Shown: positions 29,306 through 41,038, counted from the first letter of the stretch. The stretch is DNA of 64,000 bases from Sulfurisphaera ohwakuensis (GCF_009729055.1 NZ_CP045484.1:372001-436000); one strand, 5' to 3'. Notes: a model not told the origin generated them from the letters alone. Numbers and translations: made by a program.

Positions 29306-30277
29306 ATGAGTCTTTTACCTAGAGCATTTGATGTAAAGCCAGGAGAGAAGTTTGATGTGGTTATAATTGGTATGGGTCCTGCTGCATATAGTGCAGCATT
29401 ATACAGTGCAAGGTTTATGCTAAAGACTTTAATGATAGGTGAAACACCTGGAGGACAATTAACGGAAGCGGGTGAAGTTGATGATTATTTAGGTTTAATT
29501 GGAATTCAAGCTGCTGATATGATAAAACTATTCAATAAGCACATAGAAAAATATAACGTCCCTGCAATTATGGATACGGTTGAATACTTTAGAAAAGAAA
29601 ATAACGAATTTATAGTTAAAACTAAAAGAAGAGGAGAGTTCAGAGCTGATGTAATAATAGTTGCAGTAGGCGTAAAGAGAAGAAAACTAAACGTGCCTGG
29701 AGAAGCTGAATTTACCGGTAAAGGTGTTTCTTATTGTTCAGTATGTGATGCTCCGTTATTTAAGAACAGACCAGTTGTTGTTGTTGGAGGAGGAGACTCC
29801 GCGTTGGAAGGAGCTGAAATTCTTTCTCGCTACGCAACTAAAGTATATCTTGTGCATAGAAGAGACGAATTTAAAGCACAGCCAATTTATGTAGAGAGTG
29901 TCAAGCAAAAGCCAAATGTTGAGTTTATTTTAAATTCAGTAGTTAAAGAAATTAAAGGTGATAAAATAGTTAGAAAAGTAATCGTTCAGAATTTAAAGAC
30001 TAATGAAATTAGAGAGCTTGATGTTAATGGAGTATTTGTTGAAATTGGTTTCGATCCGCCAACAGATTTTGCTAGGCAAAATGGCCTAGAAGTAGATTCG
30101 CATGGATATATCAAAGTAGACGAATGGATGAGAACTAATATAGAAGGTGTATATGCTGCTGGTGATTGTACTGGGATGTGGTTAGGTTTTAGGCAAATTA
30201 TAACTTCAGCTGCACAAGGCGCGGTAGCTGCACATAGTGCTTTTAATTATTTAACAGAGAAAAAGAGGAAAAAGTAA
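29306..30277 (+). CDS. trxB: Thioredoxin reductase
   Basis: A 323-aa flavoprotein with FAD motif [17 protein letters not shown], redox pair C144-SVC-C147 within YCSVCDA, NADPH motif [13 protein letters not shown] and the [10 protein letters not shown] end. It reduces thioredoxin-like proteins, a central antioxidant route. ATG 29306 is used; GTG 29303 is in frame directly before. Divergent from the DHPS-like gene. Its stop overlaps the next ATG by one base. Confidence 0.95.
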   Translation: MSLLPRAFDVKPGEKFDVVIIGMGPAAYSAALYSARFMLKTLMIGETPGGQLTEAGEVDDYLGLIGIQAADMIKLFNKHIEKYNVPAIMDTVEYFRKENNEFIVKTKRRGEFRADVIIVAVGVKRRKLNVPGEAEFTGKGVSYCSVCDAPLFKNRPVVVVGGGDSALEGAEILSRYATKVYLVHRRDEFKAQPIYVESVKQKPNVEFILNSVVKEIKGDKIVRKVIVQNLKTNEIRELDVNGVFVEIGFDPPTDFARQNGLEVDSHGYIKVDEWMRTNIEGVYAAGDCTGMWLGFRQIITSAAQGAVAAHSAFNYLTEKKRKK

Positions 30278-31071
30278 TGCGAGAGGTTTTAGTAAAGATT
30301 ACAAAGGAAATAATTTCTTTTCTATATGAAGAAAAAGATAAACAAGGTATTGATAAAATCATAGGAAAACATGGAAATGATGTTACTAGGGTTATTGATA
30401 AGAAATCAGAAGAATTGATTTTCGATAGGCTTAATCATTCTGGATATAAATTTATGTTCGTCTCAGAGGAAGCTGGTGTGGTTAATAAAGAAAACTATGA
30501 GTATATAGCTATTATTGATCCTTTAGACGGAAGTACAAATTACCTAAATGGAATTCCTTGGTCTTCAGTATCTATAGCAGTCTATAGAAGAGGAGAAAAA
30601 GATATTTTGTCCTCTTTTACTGGTGTAGTAGGTAATATATTCACTAAAAAGATATATTCATATGATGAAAATTTTTCATATGTTGATGAAGAAAAAATTA
30701 GTACTCCTCATCCACCAGACAGACTTCTGATTTTAGCATATTTTTCAAGGTCAAGGCTTTTATCTGTAAAGAACTTTCTTGATTCATTAAATGCTGATTA
30801 TAAAATAAGAAGTTTAGGGAGTGCCTCATTAGATATGATTTTAGTGTGTACTGGTAAAGCATCTATTTATTTTGATGTTAGGGGAAAATTAAGAAATGTT
30901 GATGTTGCAGCTTCTTCTAACTTCTGTAAAAGGCTTGGAATAATCCCTAGGAACTCAAGATTAGAAGAAATAAGAGTAGGAATAGAAAAAGTAGAACAAA
31001 TCCAGGAAATTATTCTTTCTTCAGATCAGAACTTGTTGAATTTAATTGCTCTTTCTTTACAGAAGGCTTAA
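30277..31071 (+). CDS. Inositol monophosphatase family phosphatase
   Basis: A 264-aa protein with the metal-binding motifs EEAG and [23 protein letters not shown] and a late [17 protein letters not shown], where the usual WD.AA is changed to NVDVAA. The archaeal family includes enzymes active on inositol phosphate and fructose-1,6-bisphosphate. The gene overlaps trxB by one base, and its last 62 bp overlap the convergent AAA ATPase gene. Confidence 0.88.
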   Translation: MREVLVKITKEIISFLYEEKDKQGIDKIIGKHGNDVTRVIDKKSEELIFDRLNHSGYKFMFVSEEAGVVNKENYEYIAIIDPLDGSTNYLNGIPWSSVSIAVYRRGEKDILSSFTGVVGNIFTKKIYSYDENFSYVDEEKISTPHPPDRLLILAYFSRSRLLSVKNFLDSLNADYKIRSLGSASLDMILVCTGKASIYFDVRGKLRNVDVAASSNFCKRLGIIPRNSRLEEIRVGIEKVEQIQEIILSSDQNLLNLIALSLQKA

Positions 31072-32827
31072 CTTTTGCAATAGCTTCTAATAAGTCTTCA
31101 TAAGTCAATTTTCTTTCTTTGTTTCCCCTTATTATTTCCTTTAAGACTTTCAGTTTTGCTTCTCTTGTTACAGCAGCTATATCAGCTCCGCTGTAACCCT
31201 CAGTAATGTCAGCCAATTTATCGCAATTCACTTGTTCACATATATCTTTACCTAAGTATTTTTCAAATATATCTTTTCTTTCATCTTTATTAGGTAATGG
31301 CATATAAATTATTCTATCAAATCTGCCTGGTCTTTTTAATGCTGGATCGATATCTTCTAATCTATTTGTAGTTCCTATAACCACTACTTCCTTCAAACTT
31401 CTGATTCCGTCCATTTCAGTTAGAAGTTGGTTAACTATTTTTGAAGCCTCTGACTTTTGGTTTTCACGTTTAGGAGCAATAGCGTCAAGTTCATCTAATA
31501 GTAAGATGGAAGGTTTATTCTCTCTAGCTCTGTTAAATACTTCTTTAACTGCTGAAACAGCACCTTCATATCCCTTATAAAGAATTTCTGCTCCACTTAG
31601 CATAATTAATCTAACGCCTAACGTTCTTGCTAGTGCTTTAGCCATCATTGTTTTACCTACACCTGGAGGTCCGTAAAGTAAAATTCCTCTAATTGATGGA
31701 ATCTTCATTTGTTCCATTAAATTATAGTACTTGAATTGCATTTCTAGCAAATCATATAATTCTTTCTTTATCTCCTCATATCCTCCTATATCATTTAAGG
31801 TTATTTTTTCAGCATCTTCTGATTCAGGTAACTCAGGTCCTCTGAACTTTCTCTCGTAATCTAGCCTAAACTTCTCATATTCATCAAGCATTTGTAAAGT
31901 TACACTTGGTTTATATCTCTTAATTACGTTTGCGAAATCTTGTAGTGTTATTTTTCTTTCTACTCCCTTTTCTAATGCCTCTACAGCAGCCATTCTAGCA
32001 ACTTCCTGGCATACATTTGCTATATCGGCTCCAGTGAATCTTTCTGTCATTTCGGCTAATTTATCAAAGTCAACATCTTCACCTAAAGGCATATTCTTAC
32101 AATGAATGAGAAATATCTCTTTTCTAGATTTTTTATCAGGCACACCAATATAAATTAGTTTATCAAATCTACCTGCCCTTAAGAGTGCTTTATCTAAAAG
32201 ATGTGGAACGTTAGTAGAACCAACAATAATAACCCCATCTTCGCTTTGTAATCCATCTATCTCTGACAGCATCAGAGAAAGCAATCTAGGCGTGACAGAA
32301 TCTCCAGTATGACTTTCTCTTTTAACTCCTATAGTGTCTATTTCATCAAAAAATAATATGCATGGTGCGTTTTTCCTAGCATTCGCAAACAATTCTCTAA
32401 GTCTAGCTTCACTTTCACCGTACCATTTGCTCATGATATCGCTTACATTAACATAAATAAAGTTAATTTTTGCCTCATTTGCTAGTGCTCTCATCATTAA
32501 GCTCTTACCACAACCAGGTGGACCAAATAGTAAAATCCCTTTCGGAGGTCTCAATCCATATTTCTTAGCTATTTCCTTATACTTCAGTGGAATCTCTATA
32601 TATTCTTTAATTTCTTTTTTTACATCATCATATCCACCGATCATATCCCATGTAATTTTTTCTTTAACTTCTTCTTTCTTTTTCTGAGACTTTTGTTGTA
32701 TTTGTAGAGCTTTGTCTGATAATATGAACTTTTGAGTCTGTTTTCTGAATAGGAGAACTAGGAGGATTATTGTAATTCCAACAGCACCAAGAACCTCTAT
32801 TAATGGAATAAATTGAGTAACTCCCAT
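31010..32827 (-). CDS. Membrane-anchored double AAA ATPase (Cdc48-like modules)
   Basis: A 605-aa protein. Residues about 5-27 form one membrane helix, followed by a basic linker and two AAA modules. First module: Walker A GPPGCGKS (102-109), Walker B ILFFDEID. Second module: [16 protein letters not shown]. Arginine-finger regions (AGRFDK, PGRFDR) are intact. The Cdc48/VAT substrate-binding N domain is missing, replaced by the membrane anchor. Membrane-bound AAA proteins of this type are known from Sulfolobus; roles in membrane protein quality control are likely but inferred. ATG 32827 follows a TTTAAATATT box by about 27 nt. Confidence 0.92.
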   Translation of the reverse strand: MGVTQFIPLIEVLGAVGITIILLVLLFRKQTQKFILSDKALQIQQKSQKKKEEVKEKITWDMIGGYDDVKKEIKEYIEIPLKYKEIAKKYGLRPPKGILLFGPPGCGKSLMMRALANEAKINFIYVNVSDIMSKWYGESEARLRELFANARKNAPCILFFDEIDTIGVKRESHTGDSVTPRLLSLMLSEIDGLQSEDGVIIVGSTNVPHLLDKALLRAGRFDKLIYIGVPDKKSRKEIFLIHCKNMPLGEDVDFDKLAEMTERFTGADIANVCQEVARMAAVEALEKGVERKITLQDFANVIKRYKPSVTLQMLDEYEKFRLDYERKFRGPELPESEDAEKITLNDIGGYEEIKKELYDLLEMQFKYYNLMEQMKIPSIRGILLYGPPGVGKTMMAKALARTLGVRLIMLSGAEILYKGYEGAVSAVKEVFNRARENKPSILLLDELDAIAPKRENQKSEASKIVNQLLTEMDGIRSLKEVVVIGTTNRLEDIDPALKRPGRFDRIIYMPLPNKDERKDIFEKYLGKDICEQVNCDKLADITEGYSGADIAAVTREAKLKVLKEIIRGNKERKLTYEDLLEAIAKVKPSVKKEQLNSTSSDLKKE

Positions 32828-32868
32828 GTTCAAAAAACATTATGAATTTGCAAATATTTAAATTATAG

Positions 32869-34414
<1,546 letters not shown>

Positions 34415-34422
<8 letters not shown>

Positions 34423-34519
34423 CTCTTTTAATTCTAAATACTATTGCTAGTATAGCACCCAATACAGATAAACCTACTGCTGTATACGCGAAAACCAATA
34501 ACATTTCTGTTGGGTTCAT
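34415..34519 (-). CDS. 34-aa single-helix membrane peptide
   Basis: A 34-codon gene starting with ATG 34519. The peptide opens MNPTEMLLVFAYTAVG, carries one hydrophobic helix of about 22 residues and ends in a basic IKRGE tail, which predicts a bitopic membrane peptide with its C-terminus inside. Its last codons contain the ribosome site of the flavoprotein gene and the two overlap by 8 nt, so translation is coupled. TATA-like TTTATTTAAG lies about 25 nt upstream. No family recognised; it could anchor the flavoprotein at the membrane. Confidence 0.65.
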
Positions 34520-34558
34520 TTAGGATAACTTAATTAACTTAAATAAAACTTTAGTGGT

Positions 34559-35644
34559 ATGAATTTTATTTACCCAGATTATATGAGGAATAGTATTTAT
34601 AATCTTGCCTGTGGTATAGCTGATTTTCTTGGAGCAAAGAGGGAATGTAGGGGAAATAAGATAAATATTTCTGGTAAAAAATTGGCATTAATTCTTCTTG
34701 ACGGACTAGGTTACAACATGTTGAAATCTGTAGGTCTTGAAAGTGAAAACAAGATAACTACTGTTTTTCCTTCAACTACATCAACAGTATTAACCACATT
34801 ATTTACAGCACAATTACCTGGTGAACATGGAATTTTAGGCTATAATACTTTGTCTAAGAGGCTAGGAGGAATAGCTAATGCTCTCAGATTCACTTATCCA
34901 GCAATTGGAAATAGGGATACTGTAACTGAAAATATCAAGTTTTCGAGTGCATTTCCAAATGTTAAAAGCTACTTAACTGAAGTAAAAGATAAAAAGACCG
35001 CGGAAGTCATACCCAAAGGTATTGATAATACTGAATTTACATTAGCAACCCATGGGAAAGTATCTACAACAAAAACGTATGTAACATATTGGGATGCGCT
35101 ATACGAATTTTCTAATATACTTCAAGATTACGATTTTGTTTATTTTTACATACCAGATATAGATACTTTAGCTCATAAGTATGGTCCTTCATCTTTACCA
35201 GTAAAGCAAGCTATAAAGGAAATTTTTGAAGGAGTTAGACAAATAGCTTTGCATCACCAAGATTATATATTCGTTATTACAGCCGATCATGGTCATGTTG
35301 AAGCATCTTCCCATATACTGTTAAACCAAGATACTGAACTTCTAGATATGTTATATTTGCCCCCATATGGGGATTCAAGAGCTTTATTTTTCTTAACAAA
35401 ATTTGATTTAAAGACATATCTCTATCACAAGTACCCTGAATTAAAAGTTTTTGAAAAAGTTGATTTTGAAAGGCTTGTAGGAGCAGAAAATATAAATGCT
35501 GATTTTATAGCTGTACCCTCGGATAACAAAGCGTATATATACTCCTTTAAAGATCAAACAGATGATTACGCAAAATTAAAAGGTCATCATGGTGGTTTAT
35601 CTGAAGACGAAATGTATGTTCCTCTGGTGATACTAAATGGTTGA
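34559..35644 (+). CDS. Phosphodiesterase/nucleotide pyrophosphatase, alkaline phosphatase superfamily
   Basis: A 361-aa protein of the type I phosphodiesterase family. Metal motifs are LILLDGLGYNML, the nucleophile threonine region FPSTTSTVLTTL, PDIDTLAHKYGP, ITADHGHVE and a final HHGGLS. It should hydrolyse phosphate diesters or nucleotide sugars; the physiological substrate is unknown. No signal peptide is seen, so it acts inside. It overlaps the phosphoribosyltransferase gene by 8 nt. Confidence 0.87.
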   Translation: MNFIYPDYMRNSIYNLACGIADFLGAKRECRGNKINISGKKLALILLDGLGYNMLKSVGLESENKITTVFPSTTSTVLTTLFTAQLPGEHGILGYNTLSKRLGGIANALRFTYPAIGNRDTVTENIKFSSAFPNVKSYLTEVKDKKTAEVIPKGIDNTEFTLATHGKVSTTKTYVTYWDALYEFSNILQDYDFVYFYIPDIDTLAHKYGPSSLPVKQAIKEIFEGVRQIALHHQDYIFVITADHGHVEASSHILLNQDTELLDMLYLPPYGDSRALFFLTKFDLKTYLYHKYPELKVFEKVDFERLVGAENINADFIAVPSDNKAYIYSFKDQTDDYAKLKGHHGGLSEDEMYVPLVILNG

Positions 35645-36167
35645 ATATTATGTACCTAAATGGGAAGAAATAGAAGAAGGGATTTTAGATGTTGTAGAGA
35701 AAATGGTTAATGATGACTTTGTGCCTGATGTTATTGTTGCTATCTTAACTGGTGGAGTAATACCAGCTAAATTAGTCGCAGACGCATTAGGGATTAGAAA
35801 TATAAAATACATAGATATAAAATTCTATAAAGGAGTTGAATCTAGAGAAAGAAAACCAGTAATAAAAGCTGTTTATGTAGATAACTTAGAAAATAAGAAG
35901 GTTCTAATAATAGATGACGTAGCAGATACTGGTGAAACATTAGATGCTGTAGGTAACATCATAACTATGTATAATCCTTCTCTTATTAGATCAGCTACGG
36001 TATATGTGAAACCTTGGTCTAGGAAATATCCTGATTATTATTATAAAATATTAGATAAATGGATCATTTTTCCATGGGATAAATGGGAAGTAGTAAGAGA
36101 AAACACAAATGCACCAATAGATAAAAAGGAAAAATATTTTGATATTTTGAGAAAACTTAGAAAATAG
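35637..36167 (+). CDS. Purine phosphoribosyltransferase (GPT-like)
   Basis: A 176-aa type I phosphoribosyltransferase with the PRPP motif KVLIIDDVADTGETLDAV and the early AILTGGVIPAKLVADALG loop. It resembles archaeal xanthine/guanine phosphoribosyltransferases used for purine salvage. Base specificity is uncertain. It is coupled to the phosphodiesterase gene and convergent with the mutase gene (11-bp overlap). Confidence 0.87.
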   Translation: MVEYYVPKWEEIEEGILDVVEKMVNDDFVPDVIVAILTGGVIPAKLVADALGIRNIKYIDIKFYKGVESRERKPVIKAVYVDNLENKKVLIIDDVADTGETLDAVGNIITMYNPSLIRSATVYVKPWSRKYPDYYYKILDKWIIFPWDKWEVVRENTNAPIDKKEKYFDILRKLRK

Positions 36168-37845
36168 ATGGTTCCCTATATTCTCCCCATATTTCTCTTA
36201 AAGTCCCACTAATTTCTCCTACTGTTGCACCAGCTTTTATAGCGTTTAAAATGTATGGGAATAAGTTTTCATTTTCTTTTTCTGCAGCTTTCCTTAACAT
36301 ATTTAGTGAATCTCTCCACTTCATTTCATCCCTCTCGCTTCTATATTTCTTTAATCTCTCTAGAACTCTATTCCTTACTTCTGGATTAACCCTAAATACT
36401 TCAGTAGTTCCAATCCAATCTGGTTCATAAAACATATTTACACCTACTTTAACCATTTCTCCGCTTTCAATTTTCTTTTGAATCCTATAAGCACTTTCAG
36501 CAATTTCTGCTTGTGGATAACCTTTTTCAATAGCCTTCATCATGCCCCCCATACTCTCAATTTTTTCAATTATTTTCCATGCTTTCTCCTCAATTTCATC
36601 TGTTAGGGCTTCAATGTAATAAGATCCAGCTAATGGGTCTATTGTGTCAGCAGCACCACTCTCATACGCAATAATTTGCTGAACTCTTATAGCAATCTTA
36701 GCCGCTTTCTCACTTGGCAGAGCTAAGGCTTCATCATAGGAATTTACGTGTAAGCTTTGGGTTCCTCCTAGTACAGCAGCTAAAGCTTGCAAAGTAGTTC
36801 TAATAATATTTATTTCTGGCTGTTGTGCAGTTAACTCGGCACCGCCAGTTTGTGTGTGGAATCTTAACATCATTGATTCTGGTTTTTTAGCACCAAACCA
36901 TTCTTTCATTATTTTGGCCCACATTCTCCTTGCCGCCCTAAACTTTGCCACTTCTTCAAAAATGTTAGTATATCCAGCGAAGAAGAATGAGAGTTTAGGC
37001 GCAAATTCATCTACTGGAATTCCTCTTTCCATTGTCTTTCTTACATACTCAATTCCATCTGCTAGTGTAAATGCTACCTCAAGTATCGCATCAGCACCAG
37101 CTTCTCTAATGTGATATCCACTAATACTTATTGGATACCACTTTGGTATGTTTTTAGCTGAATATTCTATTAAATCTATTGCATATCTCATAGACGGTTC
37201 TGGCGGATATATAAAGTTTTTCCTCGCTATATATTCTTTTAGAATATCGTTCTGAACTGTTCCATCTAAAACTTTCTTGTCAATTCCTCTTGCTTCAGCT
37301 GTAGCTACATACATTGAAAGCAATTCTATTGCTGTGGCATTGATTGTCATTGACGTAGTTACCTTATCTAAAGGTATGCCACTCATCACTATATCCATTT
37401 CTTTCCAATGGAACATTGAAACTCCAACAACACCAACTTCTGTAAACGCTAAGATATGATCAGGATCTAATCCTAACTGTGTTGGTAAATCAAATGCCAT
37501 ACTTAAACCAGTTTGTCCTGCTTGTAGTAATTTTCTAAATCTTTCATTTGTGTCTTCAGCGGATCCAAATCCTGCATATTGTCTAATTGTCCATAATCTT
37601 CCCCTATACATTGTAGGGTAAATTCCTCTGGTAAAGGGATATTCACCTGGAAAACCTATTTTTTCGGCATAAGAACCTTTAAGGTCTAATGGTGTGTATA
37701 ATCTCTTAACTTCAATTCCCGAGGGAGTAGAAAATGATTGTTTTCTTTCAGGTCTTTTGCTCAACCATGGCTTTAGAACTTTTTCCTCCCACTGCTGGTA
37801 ACTTTCTTTAATTTTCTCCTCAGTATCCAAATCTAAATCCCGCAT
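36157..37845 (-). CDS. Methylmalonyl-CoA mutase, large (catalytic) subunit
   Basis: A 562-aa subunit with the substrate-binding TIM barrel: YPFTRGIYPTMYRGRLWTIRQYAGFG, AFDLPTQLG and AALGGTQ-type AVLGGTQSLHVNSYDEALALP. The cobalamin-binding domain of fused mutases is absent and must come from a separate small subunit, which is not in this window. It interconverts succinyl-CoA and methylmalonyl-CoA, a step of the 3-hydroxypropionate/4-hydroxybutyrate cycle. Methylmalonyl-CoA epimerase diverges 75 bp away. Confidence 0.95.
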   Translation of the reverse strand: MRDLDLDTEEKIKESYQQWEEKVLKPWLSKRPERKQSFSTPSGIEVKRLYTPLDLKGSYAEKIGFPGEYPFTRGIYPTMYRGRLWTIRQYAGFGSAEDTNERFRKLLQAGQTGLSMAFDLPTQLGLDPDHILAFTEVGVVGVSMFHWKEMDIVMSGIPLDKVTTSMTINATAIELLSMYVATAEARGIDKKVLDGTVQNDILKEYIARKNFIYPPEPSMRYAIDLIEYSAKNIPKWYPISISGYHIREAGADAILEVAFTLADGIEYVRKTMERGIPVDEFAPKLSFFFAGYTNIFEEVAKFRAARRMWAKIMKEWFGAKKPESMMLRFHTQTGGAELTAQQPEINIIRTTLQALAAVLGGTQSLHVNSYDEALALPSEKAAKIAIRVQQIIAYESGAADTIDPLAGSYYIEALTDEIEEKAWKIIEKIESMGGMMKAIEKGYPQAEIAESAYRIQKKIESGEMVKVGVNMFYEPDWIGTTEVFRVNPEVRNRVLERLKKYRSERDEMKWRDSLNMLRKAAEKENENLFPYILNAIKAGATVGEISGTLREIWGEYREPSIF

Positions 37846-37889
37846 TTATATATGTTTAAACACTTAAAACTTTTGCTTTTTTAAACAAA

Positions 37890-37897
37890 CTTTTAAG
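37890..37897 (+). promoter_or_regulatory. TATA-like box for the epimerase gene
   Basis: CTTTTAAG centred about 27 bp before ATG 37921, so the mRNA is predicted leaderless. It lies in the divergent gap with the mutase gene. Confidence 0.5.
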
Positions 37898-37920
37898 TCA
37901 AAAATGTAAAAATACAATTG

Positions 37921-38343
37921 ATGGAGACACAAAATATAGATCATATAGGTATTGCTGTGGAAAATATAGAGGAAGCAATAAAATTTTATACTGAAAAGTT
38001 GGGAATGAAGGTTGTACATAGAGAAGTGCTGGAGGACAGAGGCTTAAAGGTTGCATTTTTAACTGGTAAAGAAGGCGAAACAGCAATAGAATTATTAGAA
38101 CCTATTAACCATGAAGATATGAATAATACTGTAGCTAAATTCATTAAAAATAGGGGTCAAGGTTTACATCATTTAGCTATAAAAGTTGAAAACATAGAGT
38201 CTTCACTTAAGGAGTTAGAATCTCAAGGAATTCAGTTAGTTGATAAAAAGCCAAGACCTGGTGCTAGAGGGCATTTAGTTGCGTTTGTTCACCCTAAGAG
38301 TGTGATGGGTGTTTTACTGGAGTTAGTTCAGCCGAGAGAATAA
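37921..38343 (+). CDS. mce: Methylmalonyl-CoA epimerase
   Basis: A 140-aa glyoxalase-fold protein: NIDHIGIAVENIEEAIKFY with a metal-binding His, GLHHLAIKVENIE, and VFFIHPK-like VAFVHPKSVMGVLLELVQ with the last His and Glu ligands. It interconverts the methylmalonyl-CoA stereoisomers for the mutase encoded divergently. ATG 37921 is favoured over TTG 37918 by the TATA distance. Confidence 0.95.
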   Translation: METQNIDHIGIAVENIEEAIKFYTEKLGMKVVHREVLEDRGLKVAFLTGKEGETAIELLEPINHEDMNNTVAKFIKNRGQGLHHLAIKVENIESSLKELESQGIQLVDKKPRPGARGHLVAFVHPKSVMGVLLELVQPRE

Positions 38344-38347
38344 ATGA

Positions 38348-38354
38348 TTTTTTT
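38348..38354 (+). terminator. T-run terminator after the epimerase gene
   Basis: Seven T residues lie 4 nt after the epimerase stop codon, the simple U-rich type used by Sulfolobales. No hairpin is seen. Confidence 0.45.
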
Positions 38355-38388
38355 AACTTCAGTTTGATATATATTATTGGGATCAACA

Positions 38389-38901
38389 ATGTCAAGGAAA
38401 TATAGAGATCCTTTCGATTTATTTGATGAACTTTTTAGAGAAATAGAGGAGGAATTTGAGAGATTTGAAAGAGAGTTTATGAGATTAGGTAGTGAAGAAG
38501 GTGCTAAAGTTTACGGTCCTTACGTTTATGGATTTAGAATAACAGTAGGGCCAGACGGAAAACCAAAAATTGAAGAATTTGGAAACGTAAGGAATTTTAA
38601 GGGGAAACCTATAGTAAGTGAAGAAAGAGAACCATTAGTTGATGTTATAGAGAAAAATGATGAAGTTAGAGTGATAGCTGAAGTACCTGGCGTGAATAAA
38701 GATCAGATTAAAGTAAAAATTTCTGGAAATAAGTTGATCATACAAGCACAAGGTGAAGATAGAAAGTATTATAAAGAGGTAGAATTACCTACTGAGGTTG
38801 ATGATAAAAGTGCTAAAGCTACGTATAATAATGGTGTATTACAAGTAATTTTGAAGAAGAAACAGCAACAAGAAGCTGGTACCGAAATTAAGGTTGAGTA
38901 G
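38389..38901 (+). CDS. hsp20: Small heat shock protein, Hsp20 family
   Basis: A 170-aa chaperone. An N-terminal acidic/aromatic region (DLFDELFREIEEEFERFEREF) precedes an alpha-crystallin domain (PLVDVIEKNDEVRVIAEVPGVNKDQIKVKISGN and the late YNNGVLQVILKKK). The last residues GTEIKVE provide the IxV-like tail used in oligomer assembly. ATG 38389 lies about 24 bp after TGATATATA, fitting a leaderless transcript. Confidence 0.93.
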   Translation: MSRKYRDPFDLFDELFREIEEEFERFEREFMRLGSEEGAKVYGPYVYGFRITVGPDGKPKIEEFGNVRNFKGKPIVSEEREPLVDVIEKNDEVRVIAEVPGVNKDQIKVKISGNKLIIQAQGEDRKYYKEVELPTEVDDKSAKATYNNGVLQVILKKKQQQEAGTEIKVE

Positions 38902-39400
38902 AATTATCTAGTTTTTTTATAACTACTTTTTCGCTTTGAATAAAGCTTAATCCACTAGGATCTTCTATGATCAATGTAAATGGTTTTTTACCCTCTTTTG
39001 CTTCAAATATATCTTTACACGTTTTTTCATTACACTCATTTATTTGATCTATAATGATTTCTAATATACCTTCCACGGTTGTTATAATTCCTTGATAAGC
39101 AGAGCCAGCTGTTATCTCAACACCTAACTCTGGAATTATTATGCTAGCAAACGCTGATCTATATACGATAGTATTTAGATCGTTTTCTGTCTCAATTTTA
39201 TATTCTAACTTTATAGGAGTTAGTGTTTCGAAAGGTTTTACATCTCTTACTCTGAACCCACAATTTTCACACTCCCAAACTGATAATTCTAACTTGCCTA
39301 CCTTAGGAGCCTCATAAACGTACTCTTTAATTACTAGAGTCTCTTTATGGCATACCGGGCAAATGTGTTTTCCTTCATATAGTAATTTAGGCTCACTCAT
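38888..39400 (-). CDS. ZPR1-type zinc finger protein
   Basis: A 170-aa archaeal ZPR1 domain protein. The C4 zinc finger uses C14, C17, C44 and C47 (CPVC, CENC), then IPELGVEITAGSAYQGIITTVEGILEII follows as in the ZPR1 beta barrel. Eukaryotic ZPR1 works with elongation factor EF1A; the archaeal role is unknown. The GTPBP1-like GTPase gene diverges from it by 60 bp. It ends with a 14-bp convergent overlap with hsp20. Confidence 0.87.
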   Translation of the reverse strand: MSEPKLLYEGKHICPVCHKETLVIKEYVYEAPKVGKLELSVWECENCGFRVRDVKPFETLTPIKLEYKIETENDLNTIVYRSAFASIIIPELGVEITAGSAYQGIITTVEGILEIIIDQINECNEKTCKDIFEAKEGKKPFTLIIEDPSGLSFIQSEKVVIKKLDNSTQP

Positions 39401-39460
39401 TTATCTTCAATTATAAAATTTAAACCCTAGTACAAATTATTTATTGATAAAAGTGGTGAG

Positions 39461-41038
39461 ATGAACTATCCTAGAGAAAGTGAAGATGGTAAGATTGAGT
39501 ATAAACTTATTCTTACCAGTAAGGATGAAAGTAGATTACAAGAGTTAGCGTCTCAAATGAAGTATAGATTAGAAGAAGGAGGAGGAGAGGCTTTCTATAT
39601 AATTGGTGTAAGCGATAATGGTGAAGTATTAGGATTAACAGAAAACGAGTTGAATAAGAGCTTAGAAATTCTTTCAAAAATATCATCCATTATTAATGCA
39701 AAGATAGTTCATGTAAGGAAAGTAGAAGCAAAAAAAGGAAAATATATTGCTGAAGTTTTAGTTAGAATTCATAGAGACAAAATACCGGTACAAGTAAATA
39801 TTGCAGTCATGGGTCATGTGAATGCTGGCAAAAGCACTTTAACTGGAGCTCTTATTTTTGGAAAATTAGACGATGGCAATGGTACTTTGAGAGCAATGGT
39901 AGCCAAACACGTCCATGAAGTAATATCAGGTAGAACTTCTTCCATAACACTAAGAGTTCTTGGCTTAAAAGATAATGGTGAAGTAGTAAATTGGAACTTA
40001 CGAGACCCGTTAGACGAAGCTGATGTAACACTAAATAGTTCTAAAATTATACGTTTAGTAGATTTAGGTGGTCATGAGAGATATCTAAGAACTACACTTA
40101 AAGGTTTGTTAGGTTACGAGATCGATTATGTTATGCTCGTTGTAGGATCAGATGACGGTTTATCAGCTATGGGGAAAGAACATTTAGCAGTAGCATCTAT
40201 TTTACATTTTCCAATTTTTATTGTTATAACTAAAATTGATAAATATCCAAAAGAAAGAATTAATGAGATAATAACTGATATAAGAAATGTTCTAAAAATC
40301 CCTGGAATAAATAGGCTTGTAATTGAGGTGGAGAGTGACGAAGATTTGTTAAATGCGATTCTTGCTATGAGAACTGGAAGAGTAGTTCCAATATTTAAAG
40401 TCTCTAATGTAACTGGAGAAGGGCTATCTTTGCTTATAAAGTTTCTAAATATGTTACCTCCTAAAAATAAAGTAGAAAAAGTAAGCATTTCGCAACCTCC
40501 CTTAGTTTATATTGATGAGATATATAACGTAACTGGCGTTGGAACTGTTATTTTGGGCTCTGTTATACGCGGGAGTGTAAATACGAACGACATTTATTAT
40601 ATTGGTCCTACAAAGTTTGGTGAATTTAAACCAGTCAAAGTAAAGTCTATACAGCTAAATAGAATTTTTGTCGATACTGTTTATTCCGGCAGTATTGCAA
40701 CTTTTGCAATACAAGGAGTTGAAAAAGATACGTTGAGAAAAGGCATGGTGCTAGTCAAGAATGATCCTAAAGCTCATAAGAAATTTAAGGCAAAAGTAAT
40801 AGTACTTCATCATCCAACAACAATAAGAGAAGGTTATGTAGCAACATTACACCTTTACACTATAAGACAAGCTGTAAAATTTGAAAAAATAACTAAGAAA
40901 TATTTACGTACTGGTGATTCCTCAGAAGTTGTTCTATCTTTTCTTTACAGGCCAGAATACATAGAGAAAGATCAAATATTTGTGTTTAGAGAAGGAAGAA
41001 CAAGAGGTCTAGGTATAATAACTGAATTACTAGATTAG
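39461..41038 (+). CDS. GTPBP1-like translational GTPase
   Basis: A 525-aa protein with an N-terminal about 110-residue extension and an EF-Tu-like G domain: G1 GHVNAGKST (118-126), G3 DLGGHERY, G4 TKID, then EF-Tu-like barrel domains. It resembles eukaryotic GTPBP1/GTPBP2, relatives of EF1A involved in ribosome rescue or mRNA turnover. GGTGAG precedes ATG 39461. The archaeal target is unknown; divergent pairing with ZPR1, an EF1A binder in eukaryotes, is notable. Confidence 0.9.
   Translation: MNYPRESEDGKIEYKLILTSKDESRLQELASQMKYRLEEGGGEAFYIIGVSDNGEVLGLTENELNKSLEILSKISSIINAKIVHVRKVEAKKGKYIAEVLVRIHRDKIPVQVNIAVMGHVNAGKSTLTGALIFGKLDDGNGTLRAMVAKHVHEVISGRTSSITLRVLGLKDNGEVVNWNLRDPLDEADVTLNSSKIIRLVDLGGHERYLRTTLKGLLGYEIDYVMLVVGSDDGLSAMGKEHLAVASILHFPIFIVITKIDKYPKERINEIITDIRNVLKIPGINRLVIEVESDEDLLNAILAMRTGRVVPIFKVSNVTGEGLSLLIKFLNMLPPKNKVEKVSISQPPLVYIDEIYNVTGVGTVILGSVIRGSVNTNDIYYIGPTKFGEFKPVKVKSIQLNRIFVDTVYSGSIATFAIQGVEKDTLRKGMVLVKNDPKAHKKFKAKVIVLHHPTTIREGYVATLHLYTIRQAVKFEKITKKYLRTGDSSEVVLSFLYRPEYIEKDQIFVFREGRTRGLGIITELLD

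Noticed and set aside
38650-38690. ATGATGA...CTGA within hsp20
   Set aside because: Spacing is 14 nt, there is no second half, and the bases are conserved protein-coding (alpha-crystallin domain).
40126-40488. Minus-strand 120-codon frame inside the GTPBP1-like gene
   Set aside because: Shadow of conserved GTPase motifs; no independent promoter or homology.
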